Source: Sipunculus nudus (lineage: Eukaryota > Annelida > Sipuncula > Golfingiida > Sipunculidae). Taken from it: a DNA stretch of 64,000 bases. Below the pieces are notes generated by a model, which had not been told where the DNA came from, did no database searches, and saw nothing but the letters and a program-made list of their open reading frames with translations. This document shows, in pieces, positions 1 through 10,599 of this stretch (positions within the stretch are counted from its first letter, which is position 1; each line of letters starts with the position of its first letter). Made by a program: the position numbers and the translations under genes. The stretch covers positions 13,731,676 through 13,795,675 of the forward strand of contig CM049311.1 in the NCBI GenBank assembly GCA_026874595.1. The letters are read 5' to 3'.

Positions 1-289
1 CAATTTTGTGGGTTTTTGTTTTGTAAAAATGTTTGAAAAATATAATGGGTGCAAAAGTTGATAAAAATAAGCATTAAACTATATACTAAAAATGAAAACA
101 AGTTTGTGTCTGACAAGTTCCTCTCAGTTAATGTATTCATCTTATATATACATGCATTTTTGCATGCCTTTGTTTGCTTATCTTTGTATAGTTGTTTAAG
201 CCCCCCCCCCCCCCCCCATATATAGGACGTGGAAGCTTATAGGGGTTGATGAGTTTATTGCTTGCCGGAAGTCGAAGATATCTGCAAGC
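1..289. other. AT-rich sequence with poly-C tract
   Basis: No gene is seen. The stretch is AT-rich and holds an uninterrupted run of 17 C at 201-217, followed by a short TA run. Short open frames here have no recognisable protein features. Confidence 0.6.
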
Positions 290-1170
290 ATGTTGGTCAG
301 TTGCGTATGTCTGTTGGTGTATTTGTTGGTTTGTTTGTCACGACTCTGCTGGCCATAATATTGCAGCAACGACTTTCAGACTTGTAAAGTTGATTGAGAA
401 TCAAACGTCCTTGAAGTCTTTTTTTTATCAATAAGGTCAAAGGTCAAGGTCATAAAAAAGTCACAATTTTATTTTGATCATAACGTTCTCAAAATTAATC
501 CTATCTTCACAAACTTTGGCTCATTGCCTTCCTCTTTGTCTTCTTCGTAACTTTTTTTTTGTCAGCCGCCATTTTGTGTCATTTTGTCAATATGTCTGTC
601 TGTTTGTTATTTGTGTCCTCAGTTTCGCCTTCTTGCTGGTTCTTGCGCATTACATATGGCATTCTACATGCCACAGTTTAGCAGGAATCCTTTTGAAACT
701 TACAGATAACTTATATCCGAACGACTTCTTGAAGCAGTATGAGTATTATTTAAAAAGGTCAAAGTTCAAGGTCAAGGTCATCAAAACATATCCAAATCTT
801 ATTTTTCTCATAACCTGGTCAATATTGGTCTTATTTTCACAAACTATGGCTCATTTTCTTTATCTTCGTTTTCTTCATTGCATGGCCTAGTCACCTGGCC
901 TCCACTTTGTGTCACTTTGTCAGTATGTCTGTCTGTTTGTCAGTTGTCCCCGATTTCGCCTTCTTGCTTGTCCTTGCGCATGACATATAGCATTCTACAG
1001 CCATAGTTTTGTAGGAATTACTTTGTAACTTACACCAATCGCATGTCGGGACGTTTTCTTGAAGCTGTATGTGTATTTTCCAATAAGGCGAAGTTCAAGG
1101 TCAAGATCATCAAAACATGTCAAAATTCTATTTCCCTTATGACTTTGTCAACCTTAGTCATTGCTCATTC
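290..1170 (+). repeat. Three tandem ~328-bp units with AGGTCA motifs
   Basis: Three diverged copies follow each other. The block AGGTCAAGGTCAT starts at 441 and 769, with a one-base variant at 1098, giving spacings of 328 and 329 bp. Each copy also has a TGTCTGTCTGTTTGT-like stretch and CACAAACTWTGGCTCATT or a decayed form of it. The first copy reads AGGTCA-A-AGGTCA-AGGTCA, which matches nuclear-receptor half-sites in DR1 and DR0 spacing. The frames inside the units (62, 138 and 67 codons) are related to each other but broken differently, so I read this as non-coding repeat. GGTCAAGGTCA-rich repeats are, from memory, very common in mollusc genomes. Confidence 0.75.
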
Positions 1171-1794
1171 ATTTGTCTGTTTACACATCATTTCCAGCAA
1201 GCGCTCGACCTCTGGTCTTCTAGAATCTATATTCATAGTTGGATAAAAAGGTTTGATGGGTGTACCAATTAATGTCAAAACCATCAATTTAAAAAAATGA
1301 TTTTCTTTATTTTTTATTTTTCTTTTCTTTTTTTCTGTCCTCCGCCATTCCATATTTGAGCTATAGATCTTCAATATGGCTGATTTTCAAAATCAGAAAG
1401 GTTGGCACAATATTGGTCCTAGGTCACAAATTTGAATCTGATATTTATTTTGACCTTCACCTTATTGTCAGGTTCCACAGTCCAAAGCCGGTTCCCCGTT
1501 ATCGCTCTTTTGCAGGCCCGGGGATGGGGGGAGTTCCCAGTGATCGCATGTATCAAGTTTTCATTATCATTCCATATGAATGTTCAAGGCAGTCAACAGT
1601 TTTATTTCCTTCTCAACATTCGGACTACTGATTATTTGAGAAACCAATCTTTATATAAACACCAAATACTATTTTACCTGACTATAGAACTTTGGAGCAC
1701 CACCATCTTATGCATGCTCCGATCACAGTACACCATTTCATTAAACGTCTGTATAATTAAAGAATATATACGTCAAATACATTGAAACTTGTGT

Positions 1795-1847
1795 AATAAG
1801 ACCACCTGTGGGACTGGGCAAATTCTTAATTCACAGGTGGTCTTATT
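1795..1847. repeat. Perfect 16-bp inverted repeat (hairpin)
   Basis: AATAAGACCACCTGTG at 1795-1810 is the exact reverse complement of 1832-1847, with a 21-base loop. A degenerate third copy (GATGGTCTT, then AAGAC) follows at about 1854-1872, which suggests a small palindromic repeat rather than a terminator. Confidence 0.8.
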
Positions 1848-2038
1848 AGACAGATGGTCTTTAAAGACAGTTTCCACTATATTTGCAGTTTGGATCGCTG
1901 TTTATAAAGCTCTAGAACCCTGATTATCTTCCTATGGACAAGAAATAGAGAAGCGAGTTACTTTTATATCACAAAGGCCAGCGGAGATATAACAGAATGG
2001 TGAACTCCCCCGTTCCACTTTAGCACTATTCATTGGTT

Positions 2039-2056
2039 CCCCCCCCCCCCCCCCCC
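2039..2056 (+). repeat. Poly-C tract (18)
   Basis: Uninterrupted run of 18 C, one of at least eleven C or G runs of 9 or more in the window. Confidence 0.95.
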
Positions 2057-3330
2057 ACCCCGGGTATTCCTTTGGAAATTGACGCTGGCTGTTTCCCCGT
2101 GTACGAGAAGTACGAGTGACTGATGAGTATCCCACACAATGGTAAAGAATAATTTGAACAAAAACATTATAGTGATCCAAAAACATTATATATACTACCT
2201 CGGGCATTAGTCTTATTTCCCCTGGACAAAATTTCATCAAAATACGTTAATTGATTACTTTCCGAGGGAAATTGCTAACAGACAATCCAACCAATTACGA
2301 CAAGAAATATCACACCTAGTAGTGCTGCTTGTTTTTGTTTCTTTTAACAAACCGAGACCATGTAGCGGAATGTATTTTCCATTATTTACAATGACTGCAG
2401 GGTTCTCTTGATATAGTTTACCATAATAAACTCACTTGTGTTTACTAATCATGAGACACTTGTCGTAAACAATTTATAAATTATAAATTCTTTAATCGTC
2501 CCAGTATATATTCTCTCTCCTTGAAGTATTCTCTCCTTCAAGGAAGAGTTAAAAATTACAGAGTATACCTGTATACTGTATAACGAATCCTAAACTTTAA
2601 GTTTAATGCATTGTATATATTAAGATCGTATTCTTATCATAATCTGATCAGTATATATTACCGAATAGTAATCGTATTACGATAAGATTGCATGTGTATT
2701 TGTACGGTATAATCTTATTATATAGTATTATGTCCTAATTTAAACATTACTTTTCTCTAGTATCACTATAATATATAAGTAACCAGATTTTTGTGTGTGC
2801 ATAAAACTGATTTGCCATCGAAATAAAAGAGACTGCCCTTTCATTTTTCTTTTCGTTCTACTTTTTTGTGTTTTGTTTATTTATTCTAAGTATCAACGGA
2901 TTTCGACAAAACATTAATTTAATAAAAATAATTAATTAATGGCATCATAAATTTCGACGAATCGGGAATAATCATTATGTAACTTTTTTTTTGTCGGATT
3001 TGACGTAAGGATTATTCCGTTATTGTTCTCTGTTTAACTCCCTTCCTCTCTTATTATCGCCCACGACATACACCTTTTTCAGACAGAATTTTCACAAAAT
3101 CATCGGTCAACTAAAGCCCCACTGAAACATACGATTCGATTGCGAATCCGAAACCCCTATGCCACGACAAGCATATTTTTAAAAATATTTTAGATGAATG
3201 TTCGGTATTAGTGGATGATTTGCGGCAGAGGAAGCAATTCACGTTCGTCACATTTATAATCTGCATGGGAAACAATGGTGCCAGCTGATAGATTTGAGTG
3301 ATATATTTCAAAATGGTGTAAGAACTTGCT

Positions 3331-3795
3331 GTATGTTGAAGATGATCATGGTGATGAGGGCAGTAATGATGAAGTTGACGCGACGATGATGGTGGCGGTG
3401 TAACAGAGTATGACGGGAAACAGAAAATGACTCATTACCATAGAGACAAGATTTTCCTTTTGTTTGTGATTTCACATGTATATTTTGTGTAAATGCATCA
3501 CTTTTAGCCCCATGTTAAGATTATCAGCTATTTACAATGATATCAATGTAACAGGGTGGATTCCTGTTGAAGTACGTTCACCCGTATGACTTTCATCACG
3601 ACCCAACTAGGGTTACCAGTCCAATACAAATGCCTGCCGAGTCATGTATTCACAAGTGGCGATGACGCTCGTGAAAATGATGGTGGTGGTGATGGTATGT
3701 TGATAATGGTGTTCATTATGAAGATAATGGTGGTAATGAAAAAGATGATGATGATTGTGATGGTAATTGTGGTTTTGACAGTGGTTGCGTTGGTT
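3331..3795 (+). repeat. Degenerate GATGGT/GATGAT simple repeat
   Basis: Two patches (about 3331-3405 and 3665-3790) are rich in GATGATGGTGG-type triplets and hexamers. The predicted M/V-rich peptide (109 codons from 3586) is a by-product of this composition. Confidence 0.7.
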
Positions 3796-3799
3796 CTGT

Positions 3800-5095
3800 C
3801 AAGAATCGATGCGACTACAGATAAATCTGAGACTCAGACAAGAATTTATACGATTAAAGATACCTTTGTCAACAATCGATATGATTACAGATACCTTTGT
3901 CAAGAATCGATATGATTACAGATACCTTTGTCAAGAATCGATACAATTAAAGACAACTATGGCAAGAATCGAAACGATTACAGTCAACTATGGCAAGAAT
4001 CGATACGATTACAGACAACTATGGCAAGAATCGATACGATTACAGATAACTATGGCAATATTCGATACGGTTACAGACAACTATGGCAAGAATCAATACG
4101 ATTACAGATAACTATGGCAAATGTCGATACGATTACAGACAACTATGGCAAAAATCGGTACGATTACAGATAACTATGGCAAGAATCGAAACGTTAAAGA
4201 TATATTTTGCAAGAGTCGATACCATTACAAATAACTTTGACGAGAATCGATTCGATTACAGATAATTCTGATAAGAATCGACACAATAACAGATACCTTT
4301 GTCAAGAATCGATATGGTTGCCAATAATTTTTGCAAGAATTGATACGATAACAGACATTTTGTCAACAATCGATACATGGCAAGAATCGATACGATTACA
4401 GATATCTTTGTCAAGAATCGATACGAATACAGATAACTATGGCAAGAATTGATACGATTTAAGATAACTATGGCAAGAATCGATAAGGTTACAGATAACG
4501 ATTGCATGAGTCAATACAATCACAGATACCTTTGTAAAAAATTGATATGAATACAGATAATTCTGACAAGAAGCGATAAAATTACAGGTAACACTGGCAA
4601 GAATCGACACAATTACAGAGAACTCTGATAAGAATCGATACAATTACAGATAACTCTAGTAGAAATCAGCACAATTACAGATAACCCTTATAAGAGTCGA
4701 TACCATTACAGTTAGCTTATGCAAGAGTTGGTACGATAACAAATAAATTCCGACAAGTAGTTAAACGGTGACAGATAATACTGACAAGATCTGAAACAAT
4801 TATTGATAATTCTGGCATGAATCGACACGAATAACAATAAATCTGGCAAGAATTGATGCGAATACGACCAACTTTGTCAAAAATCGATACGATTACAGAT
4901 ATCTCTGGCAAGAAGCGATACAGATAGCACTAGCAAGAATAGATACGATTACCGATAGTTCTGTCAAGAATCGAAACGATTACAGATAACTCTGACTAGA
5001 ATCGATACGATTACAGATAGCTCTGACAAGAATCGATACGATTACAGATAGTTCTGACAAGAATCGATACGATTTCAGATAACTCTAACAAGAAA
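3800..5095 (+). repeat. 31-bp minisatellite, about 42 units
   Basis: The unit is close to GGCAAGAATCGATAC followed by GATTACAGATAACTAT, 31 bp in all. Units differ by scattered substitutions (ACTATGG, ACTCTGA and CTTTGTC variants form sub-blocks). Because 31 is not a multiple of 3, each frame reads a 31-residue period made from three units, so several 60-108 codon frames arise with no coding meaning. Every unit carries ATCGAT-like palindromes. Array ends are approximate. Confidence 0.9.
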
Positions 5096-5099
5096 TCAA

Positions 5100-6067
5100 T
5101 ATTATATGAATATAGAACAGTATTATCTATGGTATATTATACGTAAACAGTCTTGGCCGTGCACATTAACTGACATTGAAAACTAGTAGAACTGAACTAC
5201 ATGCGTTTATGAAAACGTTTTGCTCCTCGAAACACCTGCAGCCAGAGACAAGAATCTACATTGGCGGTGGTATTTGATGAAATTAACAAACTCCACGTCA
5301 CGAACTGGTGTTGGTCTGAAACCGACATGGGTTAGGAATGTCAGGAGGCAGATGTAAACACAGACCTCAATAAACTGACAAGTCGTGCTGGAGGGGTCGG
5401 GGGCTGCTGTAACACGTGTGTTCAAGGGGGACCAGTCCCAGGGTTTCGCGTATTGAATTAGTCCATAGGAACAATAAGCAAAATGGGAATTTCCTGATTT
5501 TCTCTAACAAGTGTATGTGGTATGTGTGTCTTATCTGAACAGCATCTGCTGGGCATGTATGTAGCCCCACGCAGTCATGTGTGCCGACACATTTCGCCAA
5601 GGTTCTAATGAACAAAACATCACGCTAGCCACTGTAGTTTCATGATAGTTCGGGATTAAAAGCCTTTGAACGTCTCCCTCTGCCCACTTAGTTCATGTGC
5701 TGTTCGTACAGCCTGGATTAAGCTACGAGTTTATGAACATTTTCTTGTTTCTCGCTCTGGTCATTCCTCTGTGCTGATGTAGCTACACACGCTGGCACCT
5801 GGGTGTATATTTCACTGGATTCCATATACCTAGGCTTGTTTGTTTCAATGAACAATGTCTATTTCACCCAGATGCAAGATACGTAGCAATGCTGGTAAAA
5901 ATGGGTTTACATAACATTCTCAATTTCCTTTGGATTTATTACGTAATTTCCAAAACGTCTGGATGTGTAACTACAGGATGGTGTCTAAGGAAATATTACC
6001 ACCTGAGAATTTTACGTGAATCGGATTGCAATATAAGTTTAAAGTTTGCAAAAAGGAATTTGACCCG
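5100..6067. other. Unique sequence with moderately GC-rich patch
   Basis: The 5200-5620 patch is GC-richer than its flanks and has overlapping minus-strand frames of 72 and 82 codons without recognisable domains. No splice-consistent gene was found. The segment just before 6068 could be the 5' leader of the candidate exon there. Confidence 0.4.
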
Positions 6068-6104
6068 ATGAAGCAACTGCTATCGGAAGATCAAACAGGC
6101 GACG
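6068..6104 (+). CDS. Candidate short first coding exon
   Basis: An ATG at 6068 opens MKQLLSEDQTGD and runs 37 bases to a strong donor (GACG|GTGAGTGACG, GT at 6105), leaving phase 1. A CRE, TGACGTCA, follows in the intron near 6136. The peptide is not recognised and no partner exon was found downstream on this strand. Support is limited to the donor match and the open frame, so it may be a chance GTGAGT. Confidence 0.2.
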
Positions 6105-6640
6105 GTGAGTGACGTAATATGTTACGTTTCTTGTGACGTCAGACACGTTTGTTTATATGTAAAAACAGAACACACATGTGCCAACAATACTAGCATTATA
6201 AACACATATATATCATTGATAAAACAATTACTGCATCAGGTTCAAGCATTCTAAACGACAAATATCGCTATACAATAATTGCAATTGATGGATGTCTATT
6301 ATTATATATTAAATTTTTTTTTATTATTATTGCTATTTCGCCGGACACAGCAAAAAGCTATTCGGTTTATTGCTCATTATTCTCAAAATTATGATATTAA
6401 TTGATAATGACTTTTTAAATGTTCATTTTCATCCGATTTAAACCTCAAAAAATAGAAATATTTCTAGACATTATATATGAGCTGTGTTAGTAAGTACATG
6501 CATGCATATAATACATGTGTACTTATTAAGCTAAATAATACTTAAAACAGTAAACATATTCTCTTACAAATATTTTAACCAAATATGTTAATATATAAAT
6601 TTTCTGGCAGTGGATGCGCTGCATGCAAAAAGTGACATAA

Positions 6641-6666
6641 TCACGGAAAGTTCAATCTTTCCGTGA
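6641..6666. repeat. Perfect 10-bp hairpin
   Basis: TCACGGAAAG pairs exactly with CTTTCCGTGA around the loop TTCAAT. It is GC-richer than its surroundings. Confidence 0.85.
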
Positions 6667-7008
6667 CACTGTTATAAATATCCGCAAGAGTCCGTTTCTA
6701 TCATAAATCCTTGCCCGGAAACGTCAATTCAGTGTGTATACATGTTTCTATACTTTATAAAGTAAAGTATTTCCTCTCATCTCTGCTTTATTATGTACGT
6801 ACACACACACACATATATATATATGCCGGGAAAATATTTTTAGCTTTACTCTGTCTATGTTTGAATGTATTTTATTGACTTCATTTTGATCAGGAATACT
6901 TTCGAGTTTGAAAATATGAAGTTTCTTTCTTTCTGAATGTGGTTTATATATTTAGGTTACATCTGAATGTATCTATTTATGTTATTTATATGTACACTGC
7001 ATGTATTC

Positions 7009-7011
<3 letters not shown>

Positions 7012-7038
<27 letters not shown>
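7012..7038. repeat. (TA)n microsatellite
   Basis: Uninterrupted TA dinucleotides, about 13 repeats. Confidence 0.9.
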
Positions 7039-7045
<7 letters not shown>

Positions 7046-9060
7046 TTGGTAATTTATAATGCATGTAAGAGCTAACCAAACTTCACCGAAACACAATAAA
7101 ACGCAGGTATATTTATAACTTTTTGGAGGTATCTGTTGCAATAGTAGTTTTTTTATGACTTTGTTTATTGTTTACCTGATACAAGCATACTGGTATTTGT
7201 CGTTTTATAGGTTGGCAGTTTCAGTTAATCTTATTTTCTAAATTATAAAGTTTTCCCTAGTTTTTGAAATGACAAAAGTATTTAGATACCGATATACATT
7301 AGTAAAGAAGGTCCGTTCACGCCTTTAGTAACTTTAACATGCACTTGAACAAACAATCTGTATACACATATATTAAGCGAGCGTATACACTTGTATACCC
7401 AATTTATATAGATCACATGTCTATACGGCCACCCGTGATAGTGTCTATAGTTTGACGTTAAAAGTCTCTTCAAGTCAACTAAGTGTACTAACCATGGAAG
7501 CAATAGGCACTCAAGCCCAGATTTTTGTATAGAACACAATAGGTGCTTCATGTCTGGAGACAGGTCTAATAGCTGAGCTAAGAGGAACTTCAAATCCTCA
7601 CTCAAACATAGAAAGCCACCAGAGTGAATGAAAAGCGATGATACCACATACCTTAAACAGACTCAGTGCGGTCAATTGCGTTTGTGGGAGTTGTCAAAAT
7701 AGTTGCAAGAATCCGCTGTCATTGTAATATCCTCATATGATAAATTCCAATTATGTTCAAACTCGCCAAGCATCCCGTTTTGTGAAAGGGGTGACAGATT
7801 TTGGGGGGTCCTCGCGTCACAAACGGCCCAAGGGTATTGAGAATGAAAATTTAATTACTTTAGCTAAAATTAATATTGACAAAAGGGACTGACAAAGGAC
7901 TAGTGCAAAGGGTACTAGGCCGAGGGCTGAGGTTAGCCGTAGATCAAGGTAAAACAGAAGCCCTGGTCTAAATCTATGGGCAAACATGTCTGTAGAACTC
8001 AAAGTGCCGCAGGGTTCCTGCGCAAACAGCTAAAAACGACGGACTACCGGTGGTCAAATACCAGCCGGTCCATGTCGATTTCAGGTTGGGGTTATGTATA
8101 TTTCAGGGAGCTCTACATTATTTAATCCCGTACTGCGGTCATGAAACGTACATACAGATGGAGTGTGGGGATTGCATATTCATATAAGTATACTTGCATA
8201 CCAGCAAGTGTCACTCAGCAACTATAAAAGCTTGTTGGCCGGCGATATGGCCAGCTTAATGCTTTATGAATGGAGCATAAACAATGTATATTGCTCAATG
8301 CCTGTATATTTTCAATTTCTGTTGTGAAAGTTAAACCTCTCCTTGACATGCAAGCATTTAGTACATTTTTAGATGAGATAAACCCTCTCTGCGTGGGATC
8401 TATAATACCAGAAACAGAATCTACGTTTTATCATTATATTCTTGAAACATTTCTTCCTTGTACATTGTTTCGTTCTTCAGGAATGGTCGTAAGGATTTCA
8501 AACAAAACGCCAAGTTCGACCAGCTTAAAATATATATTTCTTATACATGCGTACATCGGCATGTGCGTGTATACGCACGGGCATGTAGAAAAATATGCGT
8601 ACGTTGTAGGATTGTATGTTTATATGTGCCTTTATATATGCACTTGCATATTAAAATTAAACGCAACAAAGGGTAGTTAACTACAAATGTACTGATTATA
8701 TAAATCAACAGGTCGGGCCAAGTCAATGAAACGTCCTTGTAAAAAATTAGGTATAAAAATGCGCTCTTGCTTGACCAGATATAAAAGAAACAAAAATATA
8801 TGTCCATGTACATTATCTGCAGCACTTAACGGCCGCCATGTGCATGTGTACACCTGTCTGTCGTTTTCGCCCCGGTATCATATACAGACCTGTGACAATG
8901 TGTAGCCTATAAATTGTCTGTGATAATCCGCATAACTAGCACGTTGTCAGATTAACAACCAGGTTGCCAGATGAGACAAACATAGGTGGATTCGTACAAC
9001 TACTTAATATTTGTCCGTCAATTTAATCTTGTCGAATATACAGGAATTATGTCGTAAAGA

Positions 9061-9540
9061 TTAGTCTTATCAGCAATAAGACAGGAGAAATTCCAACCAC
9101 CGCTCTAGATCTGAAGATATGGTTTATTCACATTGCGGTCGTATCGGTGCAAGTGTTTGTATGTAAACTTCACGCGTGTATACAAGAGTTAGGTCGCCAA
9201 GCAGTCTGGAAGATCACCACAACCCCGATGGCCCGGTATGCCCAGCAGTGGGGATGCGCAAAAGACGGAACAGCCGGCGGCGATCCCAGTATTTATCAGC
9301 GCCCCGGTTGTAAGCCATATTCTCGCACCTGCACGGGTGAAAGGTCACAGAGAATCATGGCAATACGAAACGAGGGTGCTAAGTTCAGGGTAATTTATAA
9401 CAATATCCCCTTGCATCGTCACAGCACGCAGGTGTGCCACTCACGCCAGATCAGATCTTTCCCTAAACCACTCTTCTTGCGGTTAAATTTACTGGCTTTT
9501 TCTAAGGTACCTGAGGGGATCAAAGGATAAAAAGAATGCA
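9061..9540. other. GC-richer island with unassigned open frame
   Basis: The island stands out in AT-rich flanks. A plus-strand frame (9147-9530, 127 codons) is open but matches no family I recognise and has no matching splice sites. It could be a regulatory island or a decayed insertion. Confidence 0.25.
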
Positions 9541-9871
9541 AGCTATGTCCGTATCAGCGGGGACTCCCCAAATCTGTTGAGGACTCTCCTCTCCAAGCCG
9601 ATAAAAGTTTTATTTTGTCCCGTGTGAACCGCATTAACCCACTGGTGACAAACTTGCATATTAAGTGTGAGAAAGCGGTGGAATAAACTCCATGGTTTGT
9701 TTGAGGATTAGCGATGAAGAAAGACATTCTTTTGTCTTTACTTATGAAAGTGCACGGAGTTTTATTTGGTAATATAGACATGAAGCATGTTCCCGTGCAA
9801 GGAGCAGTGCTCAAAGTTAATAGGTACACGCTAATGTTTCGTGCATGTTTGTGTTTAAATAATGTCTCATG

Positions 9872-10215
9872 TTAGGCCAAAATAAAAAAAAAAGGTATGG
9901 TTCTCATGCACTTTTTTTCAGAAATCAATGTTGGCGGGCGGGTTTTTTATATTTAATATTTTGGTATGTTTCGATAAAAATGTCAAATGATAGGGAAAAG
10001 CATGATAATAACAGATTTATTTTGCTAAACAAGTTAAAGCACTACATAACAAAGGGAATTGTATGATTTTATCTTCTTGAAAGAAATGTCCGAGCGGCTG
10101 CAGCTCATAATTGGTAAGTTTCTATTAAAAATCAACATAAAAATTTTTGATGCGGGGGGGTAAAATTGATGCGGGCGGTGCCTGAGAACCAAACCTTTTA
10201 TTTTTTTTGGCCTTA
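9872..10215. mobile_element. PIF/Harbinger-like MITE
   Basis: Terminal inverted repeats of about 35 bp begin GGCCAAAA and contain GGTTCTCA(T/G)GCA. The left arm is 9875-9910 and the right arm 10179-10212. The element is 338 bp and is flanked on both sides by TTA (9872-9874 and 10213-10215). A TWA target duplication with GG-starting termini is typical of PIF/Harbinger elements. There is no transposase, so it is non-autonomous. The arms are about 85-90% matched, so the copy is not recent. Confidence 0.75.
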
Positions 10216-10376
10216 GATGTAGGCTCTTCTTCCAAAACAATAACGTTTGACAAAGAAACAATATTGATACTTTCATATATAATTGAGGACGATCCTTTGT
10301 CCTTCAATGGACTATTTTTGCTAAATGATATTGTGATGGAGCCATTAAGAAGTAACAATGGTTTCTGAAGGCATAT

Positions 10377-10586
10377 CTAGGGGCGGATCCAGGATTTAGG
10401 AAAAGGGGGGGGGTCCAACCCGGCAGCACTTATGACAAAACCTCTAAAAAAATGCATGGGTCTGGAAAAGGGGGGTCTAGACTGCAAATATTGACCTAAA
10501 CTCCTTGAAAATAGGTTGTGGTCCCTGAAAAAAAGGGGGGGGGGGACCCCCTAGATCAAACCCCCCAACCCCCGAGTTCACTTCTG
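10377..10586. mobile_element. hAT-like MITE, copy 1 (degenerate)
   Basis: It starts with CTAGGGGCGGATCCAGG and carries internal G runs of 9 (10405-10413) and 11 (10535-10545) followed by CCCCC. The same layout (GGATCCAGGA start, G-rich then C-rich interior) recurs at 17667 and 40204. The right end is weak and no clean 8-bp target duplication is visible, so the boundaries are approximate. Confidence 0.55.
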
Positions 10587-10599
10587 ATATACACATATA

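Larger units (their letters stand above)
1250..3330. other. AT-rich stretch, no gene seen
   Basis: It contains a perfect 16-bp hairpin (1795-1847) and an 18-C run (2039-2056); the rest is AT-rich unique sequence. The ORFs of 91-117 codons around 1356-1785 overlap in two frames and look like chance. Confidence 0.5.
6105..9060. other. AT-rich stretch, no supported gene
   Basis: It holds a perfect hairpin (6641-6666), a (CA)n/(TA)n run near 6800-6826 and a (TA)n array (7012-7038). The 121-codon minus frame at 7282-7647 and the 136-codon plus frame at 8270-8680 show no domain, no splice context and biased composition. Confidence 0.45.

Noticed and set aside
2116-2150. CTGATGAG as a hammerhead core
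   Set aside because: No GAAA at the expected distance and no pairing stems.
3800-5095. CRISPR array
   Set aside because: Units are contiguous 31-bp repeats without unique spacers, in eukaryotic sequence.
8270-8680. 136-codon plus-strand frame as a gene
   Set aside because: No domain, the second half is a Tyr/Cys-rich translation of TG/TA-rich sequence, and other frames are open too.
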